Shown in pieces: positions 1 through 9,567 of a stretch of 42,779 nt of DNA. The first letter of the stretch is position 1. Every line of letters starts with the position of its first letter. The notes under the pieces are model-generated. The model saw only the letters and a list, made by a program, of their open reading frames with translations, had not been told where the DNA came from and ran no database searches. Made by a program: the position numbers and the translations under genes. Location: positions 1-42,779 of the forward strand of contig JAUCBJ010000871.1 of NCBI GenBank assembly GCA_032718475.1. Direction: 5' to 3'. The DNA is from Nemertoderma westbladi (Eukaryota > Xenacoelomorpha > Nemertodermatida > Nemertodermatidae).

Positions 1-460
1 TACTGTCTATTTGTAACTTTCAGAAAAATCAAATTCCAAAAGCTTTATATGGCAGATTATCCCCGTCGGCAGTATGCAAAGGTTTAACACGTCAAAAAAT
101 ATTTTATACCATACCTGAAGACCCCCTGCGATAGGAACACATGTTGTATAATAACATCCTGCTGTCAATAATTAACGTAAATCATGTTTCATTCACCCAA
201 TAAACCTTGCCGTATGTCTGGCATCAAGTCAGAATGTTATTATTAACTTCATATAAAAATAATTATTCCTTTTCAGCATCATCCATTCAGAAGACTTTAA
301 ACAAACGAAAACACAAGATAAGACACAAGGAGTCTTAAACAATTACCCATTTATATTCTCCTCATGTGTCAGTCTATAACGTCATCATATCAGTATATAA
401 CGTCACAACAAGTAAGCCATTTAGTGAGATAAACATATTGAGAGAAACCTGAGTACCTAA
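1..460. other. Non-coding AT-rich stretch, nothing recognised
   Basis: No open frame with recognisable protein similarity and no clear repeat ends are visible. It leads directly into the 12-bp minisatellite. Confidence 0.6.
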
Positions 461-1203
461 GTCGGTCACTATGTCGGCACCTATGTCGGCACCTCTGTCG
501 GCACCTGTGTCGGCACCTCTGTCGGCACCTGTGTCGGCACCTGTGTCGGCACCTGTGTCGGCACCTGTGTCGGCACCTGTGTCGGCACCTCTGTCGGCAC
601 CTGTGTCGGCACCTCTGTCGGCACCTGTGTCGGCACCTCTGTCGGCACCTGTGTCGGCACCTCGGTCGGCACCTCTGTCGGCACCTGTGTCGGCACCTCT
701 GTCGGCACCTGTGTCGGCACCTCTGTCGGCACCTGTGTCGCCACCTGTGTCGGCACCTGTGTCGCCACCTGTGTCGGCACCTCTGTCGGCACCTGTGTCG
801 GCATCTGTGTCGGCACCTGTGTCGGCACCTGTGTCGGCACTTGTGTCGGCACCTGTGTCGGCACTTGTGTCGGCACCTGTGTCGGCACTTGTGTCGGCAC
901 CTGTGTCGGCACCTGTGTCGGCACCTGTGTCGGCACCTGTGTCGGCACCTGTGTCGGCACCTATGTCGGCACCTGTGTCACCTCGCACCTGTGTCGGCAC
1001 CTCTGTCGGCACCTATGTCGGCCCCCCTCGTCGGCACCTGTGTCGGCACCTCTGTCGGCACCTGTGTCGGCACCTCGGTCGGCACCTCTGTCGGCACCTG
1101 TGTCAGCACCTCTGTCGGCACCTGTGTCGGCACCTCTGTCGGCACCTGTGTCGCCACCTGTGTCGGCACCTCTGTCGGCACCTATGTCGGCACCTCTGTC
1201 TGC
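461..1203. repeat. 12-bp minisatellite, about 62 units (GTGTCGGCACCT)
   Basis: A 12-bp unit close to TGTCGGCACCTG repeats almost without a break. Variants differ mainly at the base after CACCT (CTG, CTC or CTA before TGTCGG), plus CACTT and GCCACC forms. Because 12 is a multiple of three and the unit holds no stop codon, frames stay open for hundreds of bases on both strands: plus-strand frames read as Ser-Ala-Pro-Val, Cys-Arg-His-Leu or Val-Gly-Thr repeats, minus-strand frames as Gly-Ala-Asp-Thr or Pro-Thr-Gln-Val repeats. Two irregular units near 979-990 and 1020-1030 change the register. The long frames are most likely a by-product of the repeat, not a gene: there is no non-repetitive coding sequence or splice context attached. 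Confidence 0.95.
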
Positions 1204-2450
1204 ACAGCGTCTACGCCCGCTACTGAACAGGGAACAGCCTCCCTGAGAGTAGCCCCCTGACGAAAATAGCCCATGGATAGTAGTCCCCCACATTGAAACT
1301 GTCGAGTGTTAAACGCTTAGTTAGGAGCTCGCTCGACAGGCGGGATTCTTCTGTAAAAATCTGCGGGATACTTACTGTAAAAATCTCAGGTTATATAACA
1401 CTGACTGACTGACTGATAATTATCCAGGTTCAGGCACTTCCTGCCTGGCGATTTTGTTGAAATTTGACAAGTAAATTGCTTTGGTGGTTCATAATCTCGT
1501 TACAAAATATCAGATCGATTCTATGTGTGGTATTTGATATATTTCGCTTTTTGAAATTATTTTGTCGCGAAATTAAAAGCAATGGTAAAGTAACAACTCC
1601 TGCCTGAGCTGTTGCAGCAGCTAGCTGTGTAGTAATGGTTGATTGCAGGGCTGCTTGAGATAGAATTCCTTCAAGGCAGAATTTCTTGACTACACCCCTC
1701 CTGCTGCTGGCTGCTGGCTGAGTCTACACATCCTTTATCAGCTCTCAGGGATAGACAGAAAATAGTTGAGTTATCAATAAACATAATAAAATATACCACT
1801 GCAGTAGGATTATATTATTATTCCACGAATCATTGGGCTGATTATTTTGTATAGGATATATGTAGAAAGTTCTTAAAAATAATATTCTAATTTTTTTTAT
1901 TACATAGGATTAGCATCATTTTTTAGCTGAAGCATCAATAGTTTAAATTAATTTTAATTATATTTTAATACCATTACTACATTGGCATACTGTAAGATAA
2001 GTTTTAACATTTCTTACAAATAGGGGTGCGAGCATAAAACGCAAATCTCGCAAATTTAAAAGAACCGGGTGTGTTGTCATAGCAAAGTTTCATTTTTTAT
2101 TATGTGGGACGAGCCACAAAGTCAGCTAGCCTCAGGCCTTACAGTTTAGACAATTGTTTAGTTTACTTAATGCTGACTGACAAGGTTTATTTTTAATAGT
2201 CTTGGCTAGGATTCTTCCCCCAGGCTCCTTCCAGCCAGCTTGCTGGCTTTCTAGTTAAATAATATTAACAATATCTAGAATATGGTAAAAAAACACTAAA
2301 TTGTATCGGTTTTACTTCTAATTATTTATGCAAACAGTATAGCAAAAATTTTGTTCAAAGAAAATAAAAGGAAAATACCAATAAACTAATTATATTATTG
2401 TATGGGGAGGGGGTTGGTACTTTCCAGAGGGCTAGTCCTAGTATATGTGT
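1204..2450. other. Non-coding, AT-rich, minor repeats
   Basis: No gene seen. Small structures: a short block at 1243-1290 that reads on the minus strand like the GGGGGCTACT units of the repeat at 2451-2630; a partial duplication of CTGTAAAAATCT near 1350-1390; and CTGACTGACTGACTGA at 1401-1416. The remainder is AT-rich without features I can support. Confidence 0.6.
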
Positions 2451-2630
2451 GAATGCTGTCGGAGGGGCTACTGCCCGGGGGCATCCGAGGGCATCTGTCC
2501 GGGGACTAGTGTCTGGGGGCTAACTGTCAGGGGGGCTACTGTCACGGGGCTACTGCCTGGCGGGCTACTGTCCGGGGGATAGGGCCTGGTCGGGGGGCTA
2601 CTGTCCGGGGCCTAGTGTCTGGGTGGTGTA
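2451..2630. repeat. GC-rich 17-18 bp degenerate minisatellite (GGGGGCTACTGTCC)
   Basis: About nine to ten imperfect units built on GGGGGCTACTGTCCGG sit in otherwise AT-rich DNA. Units differ in G-run length and in CTACTG versus CTAGTG or CTAACTG. The plus strand is strongly G-rich with runs of four to six G, so G-quadruplex formation is conceivable, but that is inference. Related sequence in inverted orientation occurs at 1243-1290. Confidence 0.8.
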
Positions 2631-2729
2631 TTGCACATATATTTACATCACTGTTATAGTGTACTCACTTCTAAGTATTTGTTATAGACCTTCTAAGAAG
2701 AAAATATCATATCATGGCGAATGCATCTT

Positions 2730-2906
2730 GCACAGCGGAGCAGTCAGATAGATAGAGCCCTGAATGGACTCCCATATGGGTGTACTAGTTCTACTGATGC
2801 TCTAAATGATCGCAAGGCACCTTGGGACTCATTCTATGGGATTTCCAAAGCCTGGAAGTCTGATCAATGCTGCCCAGCCTTTCCCTTACGTATTTGAAGG
2901 ATAACG
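2730..2906 (-). mobile_element. Relic of the RTE-like retrotransposon (C-terminal RT region)
   Basis: The stretch aligns by eye with 22556-22715 of RTE-like copy 1. Shared blocks include the CATGGACTCCC-like tract, CTACTGNTGCTCTAAAT, AAAGCCTGGAAG versus AATCCTGGAAAG, and CTTTCCCTTACGTATT. It corresponds to the part of the protein after the RT core. Many substitutions and indels remove the reading frame, so it is an old truncated fragment in the same orientation as copies 1 and 2 (coding strand minus). Confidence 0.75.
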
Positions 2907-2929
2907 ATTTAAGTGTGTATCTAGGGAGC

Positions 2930-3984
2930 AGCCTCTGTGAATGGGGCTACCTGTTGAGGGTAGCCAAGAGTTGTCAATGATTGGACAGTTTACATGGCGG
3001 GCGAACAAATATGGCCGTAGACTGAACCTCTTACACTCTTCATTAAACATGTTATATAGATCATTATCCTATCTGAGGATTCATCACAGCGTCCATATTT
3101 ACTTCAATGGAGACAATGTGAATTTGTGGAGACCGACCCATCCTCAAATAATCCGCGAGATGATAAATTGATTCAATGGTTCTGTTGTTATTTTCTTGAT
3201 ATTTCTCGTTAGTATATGCAGTATATTGGACTTGGCACAAGTTCTAGTCATTGTCGATATTCTCCATCTCAAATGATCTCACCCTCTGTTTTCCTCCCTT
3301 CCTCCAGTCACCACGGGATGTTTGAGTGCAGTTGTTCATACAGATGGAAAATTTCCTGTTTGACGTTGGGGTGCTACGAGTATCGGGTTTCAGACAGTTG
3401 CTGCCATCATTGTCAGGTGAGATTAGTTGCTACAACGGGATTTCAGTTGAGAGATGCCACTGCTGCAGGATATTGGTTGATAACCTTCACAGTTGAGAGG
3501 GGGAGCCATTAGGCGCTCCAGGAAAATTATTATTTGACATTCCTGAACGTAATCCACTCAGCGGTGTTGTGAATCTAGGTGTAACATTCCTGGATCCCAC
3601 GAGGTTCCAATCATTAGAACTTTATCTTAATCCATTGTCCACTCTCCAGATTCACCACTTAACTCAGATTCATTTATGCCCTACATGCCCTACCAATACC
3701 TGTCCTACCAAGATCTTCATTCAGGGGAAATAATGACAATACCTCCTGATTGTATATTTTCCACTAATCATCATTTTCTACAAATCTTAATCAGATTGCA
3801 TGACATTTGAAACAGAGATAGTTTCAACTCCCTCCTCCTCCGTGGGTTAGCCAGAATTAATATATTTTCTTCATCCATTGGCTACAAGTGTTTGAAAAAG
3901 GTATCTCTCCGTTGATATAGCACCAGTTACACCGCAGATATTCTTCAACCTTCTAGTGATTTGGATTTGTTGGTGCTAATGGAA
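2930..3984 (+). other. Decayed coding-like tract, identity unknown
   Basis: Several short plus-strand open stretches broken by stops share one general direction. Around 3505-3730 about 70 codons are open (peptide begins near APGKLLFDIPERNPLSGVV); around 3300-3500 another stretch is interrupted only by single stops; near 3926-4040 a stretch rich in Leu and Asp (DLDLLVLMES) runs into the repeat arm that follows. This looks like an old pseudogene or transposon gene rather than random DNA, but I do not recognise a family. Confidence 0.35.
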
Positions 3985-4262
3985 AGCAGGCCATGCAAAG
4001 ATTCCAAATATGAAACATATTTGAATTTCGTTGTTAAATAGCTATGGGGGTTCGAAAATTGCATGGTATTGCACCCAAGGCATACTATATATAAGGCCAT
4101 GCCATCGAGTCAACTGGGGGCGGTGACTGGGGGCAAGTTTTATTTTAAAATTTATCCGACGATTTTTTACGTTATTACAATTTATTCATAAAATGCGCTT
4201 TGGTATGACTGTATTCGTAATTGTAAGTAATGTATCTTATGTTAGGCTTTAATTTATGATAA
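3985..4262 (+). repeat. Left arm of a dispersed inverted repeat (partner at 8591-8850)
   Basis: Read on the plus strand this matches the minus strand of 8591-8850. Strong blocks are GCACCCAAGGCATACTAT, CATCGAGTCAACTGGGGG, ACTGGGGGCAAG, CGTTATTACAATTTAT, CATAAAATGCGCTTTGGTAT and GTAAGTAATGTATCTTATGT. Part of both copies is open and encodes the common peptide PSSQLG-V-GGK, suggesting that the repeat is derived from a coding sequence. The two arms face each other across the P-like transposase remnant. Confidence 0.8.
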
Positions 4263-4696
4263 ATAATTACAAATTGTGGGTATCGCTTTGCCTTCATTAT
4301 TGTGTACAATAAATATAGCCAAATATTAAGAAATGTATTACTTTGAATTATGAAATGCAGCATTAATGTTATCTTATTTTCAGTAAAATTTATACATTAC
4401 TTCACCACGTTGGTTTTCATAGGTAAGATTTTATGTAAAATTCGAATTCACAACAGATCACTTTATATTACAACTGACTACTTTATAAGACTATATGAAA
4501 TTTATTCAATATTGTTGCAAAATGTGTTAATATGCCTATTGTATTGTAAAATACAATATCCAGAATAATATATTATCAAACATTACAAAATTAGCAAGCT
4601 AAAACTTTTGCAATAGGCATAATTTATATTATTATCAGGCACTTTATATTATTTTATTACATAAATCCTAAAAATTAAAAGTAAATCAGAAAATTA
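4263..4696. other. AT-rich spacer, nothing recognised
   Basis: Very AT-rich. Short frames on either strand have no recognisable content and no repeat boundaries are visible. Confidence 0.6.
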
Positions 4697-5255
4697 AACG
4701 TATGCCCCCTGCAGAGGATACCGCCCTGTAGATAAATATCTCAGTTTAAAGAGTCTCTCTGGGCGCGAACTCAACGTATGACCCCCTTGTAGAGAAATAT
4801 CTCAGTTTAAAGAGTCTCTCTGGGCGCGGACTCAACGTAAGACCTGACCCCCCTGTAGAGAAATATCTCAGTTAAAAGAGTCTCTCAGGGCGCGGACTCA
4901 ACGTATGACCCCCCATGCAGAGAAATATCTCAGTTTAAAGTCTCTCTGGGCGCGAACTCAACGTATGACCCCCCTGCAGAGAAATATCTCAGTTTAAAGA
5001 GTCTCTCCAGGCACAGACTCAACGTATGACCCCCCCCCCCCCTCCCCCTGTAGAGAAATATCTCAGTTTAAAGTCTCTCTGGGCGCGGACTCAACGTATG
5101 ACCCCCATGCAGAGAAATACCTCAGTTTAAAGAGTCTCTCTGGCGCGGACTCAACGTATGACCCCCCTGTAGAGAAATATCTTAGTTTAAAGAGTCTCTC
5201 CGGGTACGGACTCAACGTATGACGCCCCTGCAGAGAGTTATCTCAGTTTAAAGAG
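4697..5255. repeat. ~60-bp satellite, about 9 units
   Basis: The unit runs roughly TCTCAGTTTAAAGAGTCTCT, then GGGCGCGGACTCAACGTATG, then ACCCCCCTGTAGAGAAATA. The ACTCAACGTA core recurs near 4769, 4830, 4896, 4956, 5017, 5089, 5149 and 5210, a spacing of about 60-72 bp. Length variation comes mainly from the C-run (expanded to about 12 C plus more near 5031) and from loss of AGAG before TCTCTC. Units are partly diverged, so the array is not recently homogenised. Confidence 0.92.
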
Positions 5256-5598
5256 TTGTATCGACATGATGGTGGTGGCACCTGGGTGGCGATATGATGG
5301 AGGTGGCGCCAAGGGGTATATTGAAAGGGAAAGTCAGTTCTGTAGTTTAAGCTTCTTAGCAGAGGGCTCACGTGTACTGCGTGGTGTGACAAGATGGCAT
5401 TTACGGCTTAAGAATATATTTGCAAGTCTATGGCAATGTTTGCTGGTTGGTAAGGAATTACAGTAGATGTTGCCAATTTCCAAGAATCAGGACACTAGCC
5501 TGTTCTGCATAACTCGGTTGATCACTCAGTAATAGAAATAACAGGTAGCAGTAGAAAGTAAACTGAACATAAACATCAGGAGAGATTATCAGTTTACC
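5256..5598. other. Spacer without recognised features
   Basis: A 66-codon plus frame from 5266 begins inside the satellite edge and has no recognisable protein. Nothing else supportable. Confidence 0.5.
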
Positions 5599-8340
5599 TC
5601 AGTTCAATTCATCCAGATATATCCCATATCGATCATTGTATAAGGTCGAATCATCAAGATAATCAGTATCTTCCCCCTTAAGCATGTAGCCAGCGATATA
5701 CAGTAATGATGCCTTTGTGTCATTACTTAAGTGGTCTTCCAAGATAGGCAAATTCTCAAAGGAATTTTCTTCACCATCGACTGCGTTGCAATTTTTACAA
5801 TTGTTGGAATCATCACCATTACTGATTGAATCCAATAAACCCCAAGAAGACAACAATCTGGCATTCATATTGTTCTTCTCAACGATCTGTTGTTCAGTAA
5901 TGAATTGAACTCCACCTGAACGATCCGAAAGCCTTCTCTACAGGGTCGTCGCTGAATTCCCCAAGCATCACAAACTCTTGTGACTTTAACATCTCTCTGT
6001 AATTTAAAGTAAATAACAGCAAATTAAATTGTCACCTGTGGTAGGGCTATTGTATTGTATTGACTCACATTTATTGTTATGGTTAGAATAGCCCACCACT
6101 GAAACCTATTCATTTCTGTTATCTATCCATTGCTATTAATATACATTACAAAATAGATTATAATTAATTCTAATTAAGTTAATTTAATACTAATAATTAT
6201 TACTGTTAAGTTAATTAATGAATACTTTAAAAAATGTACCAACCTCGCTAAATGCACGATTGTTCTTAATGAAGAAATAAGTGAAATGGCAGTTTCAGCA
6301 GTGAATGTTTTATATCGCGCTTTCCCAATCTTACAGTTCATTGACTCAACCATGTCGGCTATCCCGAGCAGAAACATCAGCCGTGAATCGTTTGCTGATG
6401 ATATTACTGCCATGTCGGGATCATTAAATCTGCGATCTAACCCAGGGCCATTTACATTCAGGATTTTCCAGGCTCGGGTGAATATCTCTAGAAACTCAAT
6501 GGTAGCACCAGCATCTGTCTGGTTAACACTGCTGTGGGCCTTTAGAGCAGCAATAGAGGACTTTTTAAGCGGTATGCCATTTTGATTGGATGACCTTAAC
6601 TGAGTTATTATCAGCAACAACTCCAACATCCGTCCCACTGCTATATCATATATAAGTTATGATTGAGACGAGTTGTTGGTACTGAAACTCGCCATTTAGT
6701 CGAATGACAGGAATCATCCGGGCAATAAATGACTCCCAACCACCAAGACATTTCACCATTATGGCTAACATCGATTTAGCTAATTCATCAGGATAGTTTG
6801 CAGCTCGTCCAAAGATATGACCACCATGATAACATAGGGCTGGCTTAACTTTTATCTCCTCAGGTAAAATCATACAATAGCGATGTTTGGGTTCCATGGC
6901 ATTAAACGACAAGGAAATAAAGGCCTCATCATCTATGTAGATTTGAGACTTTCAATGTTAATCGCTGCATTGTACGGACACTCGGAATTGAAATATCATC
7001 GTAGAGTCTTGTATATACGTGCTGACCCATCGCATAATATCAAAGGCTCTGATAATGTCATCGTTTGAATAATTGCATTCTCCAAATTGATGACATCCCA
7101 AGAGCTCCATGTTTCACATTGTGATCTCCTCTTTATGTCCCGGTGTCGTACTAAGTGTAGTCAACTGACCAATGGCTTCATCCAAAAGATGTTTTTTTGT
7201 TGAGTTTAATAACTCTATTCTTAGATAAACTGAGAATTCTAACCTCAACTCCATTTGCGTAGGTTTTAAAAGTAAAATCAGGATGAACTGAAATTACGAA
7301 CAAAGGAAGTCTGTGATTCACAATTGAGAATTGTATATTAAGTGGATGAAGTGGTTCATTGGATGACGAATAACAAACAATATCCGACAATTTTTGTGCT
7401 GCCTTTTTGAGTTCCTCCCCTGAACCGAGAGCATCCTGAACTGAAAAGACAATAAAGGAATCTATAGTGATAGATCTCCTCTCCTCAGCACTCGATCGTC
7501 TGGTTGGTTGAGGCGGTGGTTACAGAGTTGGGACGACGCTCACGGGGAATGGCCAAACTGATGGGATGGTGGTACAGCAGGTCGAGGTTTACCCCGGACA
7601 GTTATCATCTTGACGTCATCCGGCCAATGGTTGATACTAGGGATGTGGCGAATGTCCACATCCGCATCTGCATCCATGGATTTCCGCATGATTTATCGCA
7701 TCCGCATTCACATCCGCATCCACACCCATGGCATGTGGATGAGACATCTGACATGCGTCCTGTCTGAAGGCCCAGCAACCACTCAATTAAATGTTCAATA
7801 ATAATTACTTTTTCCCTTATGAAATTTTTTTTATTTTATCTTAAAATTATACTAATACTAAAAATAAACTAACACTAAATAAACTATCCAGTATACACTA
7901 ACACTCGATGGGAAAAATATAAAAAATGTTTGTTGTATTATTGTTTTGTTATATTATGTCCCATTCTGTTCTATAACCTTAGACTCTTGTTAGTTTATTA
8001 ATATAAGATTAGAATATAATATTAAAATCCTGGTATAACCTTGATGTAAAAGGGAGGCCAGGCAAAAATATATATGTTTTAATAGACATCCGCATCCCTG
8101 CGGATGTCACCTCAGACATCTGTATCCGCATCTGCATCCACGGATGTTAAAAATATGACATTCGCAACATCCCTAGTATACAAATAAATATTGGTATGAA
8201 TTCCACTTCTCGAGATTTTAACGCGGAGATCCATAGTGGGTACTGGTGATCGGATACCAGTGGTAGGTGGAATACGGAATAGAGTACTCTCGTAATTAAT
8301 AGTTTCCTTGGCATGTTGGTATAGCACACTTTTTCCCCAT
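5599..8340 (-). pseudogene. P-element-like THAP transposase, decayed and interrupted
   Basis: The pieces read in N-to-C order on the minus strand. At 8340 a start gives MGKKCAIPTC, the first Cys pair (C-x4-C) of a THAP zinc finger, followed in shifting frames by FRIPP or FHLP and LWISALKS (THAP core) and FIC. The hAT-like MITE (7637-8176) then intervenes. On its other side the frame resumes with NHWPDDV (giving the Cys-x2-His end) and RGKPRPAVPPS, the THAP tail box. Around 6963-7012 IPSVRTMQRLT appears, typical of P-like transposases. 6912-6646 carries PEEIKVKPALCYHGG, IFGRA and MIPV, the catalytic-core region. 6638-6174 has the IEFLEIFTRAWKILN block and 5868-5599 the C-terminal LLYIAGYMLK. 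Frameshifts and stops separate the pieces, so it cannot make a full transposase. P-like/THAP9 assignment is by motif memory; exact subfamily is unknown. Confidence 0.72.
7637..8176. mobile_element. hAT-like MITE, 540 bp, with GGATGCGGAT-rich ends
   Basis: The ends are inverted: CTAGGGATGTGGCGAATGTC at 7637-7656 and its reverse complement, with one mismatch, at 8157-8176. The TAGGGATG tip resembles hAT termini. Behind each tip the arms are filled with repeats of CATCCGCATC or close variants (7657-7760 and 8088-8150), while the middle is AT-rich and non-coding. A clean 8-bp target duplication is not visible; short GTAT/ATAC similarity flanks it. It lies within the THAP domain of the P-like transposase remnant, so it inserted after that gene. 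Confidence 0.78.
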
Positions 8341-8590
8341 TTTAAATAATACAAATTGATAAATGCATTAATACTGTATTACAGAATTCTATAATTGCTG
8401 AATTACTGAATTAGGGTAGCCTATAATGTATGGTCAGATGGTAGTTCAGTAGTTATTCCTAAATTTTCTAATGACATACCGGTCACCACAGCACTGGTAC
8501 CAGAATACTGTACAGCTGTAGGCCTATGCGATTGCAATTTCACTAATTCAGTAGGCTATGGTAATATGACATTCCGAATGGTAAAATTAT
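8341..8590. other. Spacer upstream of the THAP start
   Basis: AT-rich sequence between the P-like transposase start and the right inverted arm. It would hold the promoter and end of the P-like element if these survive; I cannot identify either. Confidence 0.4.
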
Positions 8591-8850
8591 CTCATAATTG
8601 AAAACTAACATAAGATACATTACTTACAATTACTAAAACAGTCATACCAAAGCTTATTTTATGCATAAATTGTAATAACGTATAAAGAAATCGCCAGTAT
8701 AAAGCTTAAGAAAATCTTGCCCCCAATCACAACCCCCAGTTGACTCGATGGCTTGGCCTTGTATGTATATAGTACGCCTTGATTGCACCCGAGGAAAGCT
8801 ATTTCATTACAATTAACAAATACACCATATTCTGGAACATCTTGTTCCTC
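8591..8850 (-). repeat. Right arm of the dispersed inverted repeat (partner at 3985-4262)
   Basis: This is the reverse-complement counterpart of the left arm. On the minus strand it contains GCAATCAAGGCGTACTAT, CATCGAGTCAACTGGGGG, ATTGGGGGCAAG, CGTTATTACAATTTAT and GTAAGTAATGTATCTTATGT. A minus-strand frame of about 70 codons (8871-8659) is open over it and shares PSSQLG-V-GGK with the left arm. Together the arms enclose the 60-bp satellite and the P-like transposase. Confidence 0.8.
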
Positions 8851-9317
8851 CCATTCGTAACTGGGCAACAATGCAATGCCTTTTTAAGCATACTATTACA
8901 TAACTATTCATACATATATACAAAATGTTTCAGAATATGATGTATTTAATGAAAATAGAATAATAGCCTTCTGCAGGTGAAAAACCATTCAACATTCTAA
9001 TGCCCATATCTCAGCTATTTTATAACGAATTTCAGATTGTGGTACATATTCGGAATTCGTGCATGGCAAGCTTTGTAACAATACCAACTAAACAACAAAA
9101 CCAAAAAAAACAAAAAAACACTAAAAGGTTTATGAATAACTGACATATGACTGGTGCAATATCGATGGTGACTTTTTTTTTAAACGCTTGTAGCTAAAGA
9201 ATGAAAGTGAAAACAAAAATTATGGCTCACCCACTAAGGAGGAGATAGGTGTAAATATCTCTGTTTCAAATTTCATGCATTCTAATTAAGATGTGTATAA
9301 CAATTGGCTGCATCGAG
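8851..9317. other. Non-coding, A-rich tract
   Basis: No gene recognised. An A-rich low-complexity run lies near 9085-9130 and a T-run near 9172. Confidence 0.5.
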
Positions 9318-9567
9318 GTCCCTAAACAGGCAGTACTCTGATAATCTACAGCACTCTACACGAGCTTATAAACCAACAGGAACAGGTTGATGCCATCAAT
9401 GATGCCGTCGACAGCAGGCAATCTTCCCAGGCATGGCAATCGATCAACCTGCTGACTGGTCGGAAAAGCCAACCAACTACCAAGGTTAAGGTAGAGTGAC
9501 CTCAGTATTGCTATGTGTAGATAACTTTATAGAAGTAAATAAAGTGTCTGAGTCTGTACTCCTAGAT
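9318..9567 (+). mobile_element. Relic of the RTE-like retrotransposon (EN-RT linker), plus orientation
   Basis: Matches the reverse complement of about 38385-38660 in RTE-like copy 2. Blocks include GGCAGTACTCTG, AACAGGTTGATGCCATCAAT, CAGGCATGGCAATCGATCAA, GAAAAGCCAACCAACTACCA and GATAACTTTATAGAAGTAAA. About 75 bp present in copy 2 between the AAGGTTAAGG block and GATAACTTTATAG is missing here. This encodes the linker between endonuclease and RT. It is oriented opposite to the two larger copies and is too decayed to code. Confidence 0.82.

Noticed and set aside
374-1260. Several 100-250-codon repetitive reading frames on both strands
   Set aside because: They exist only because the 12-bp unit has no stop codon; there is no non-repeat coding sequence, splice context or start that favours one frame.
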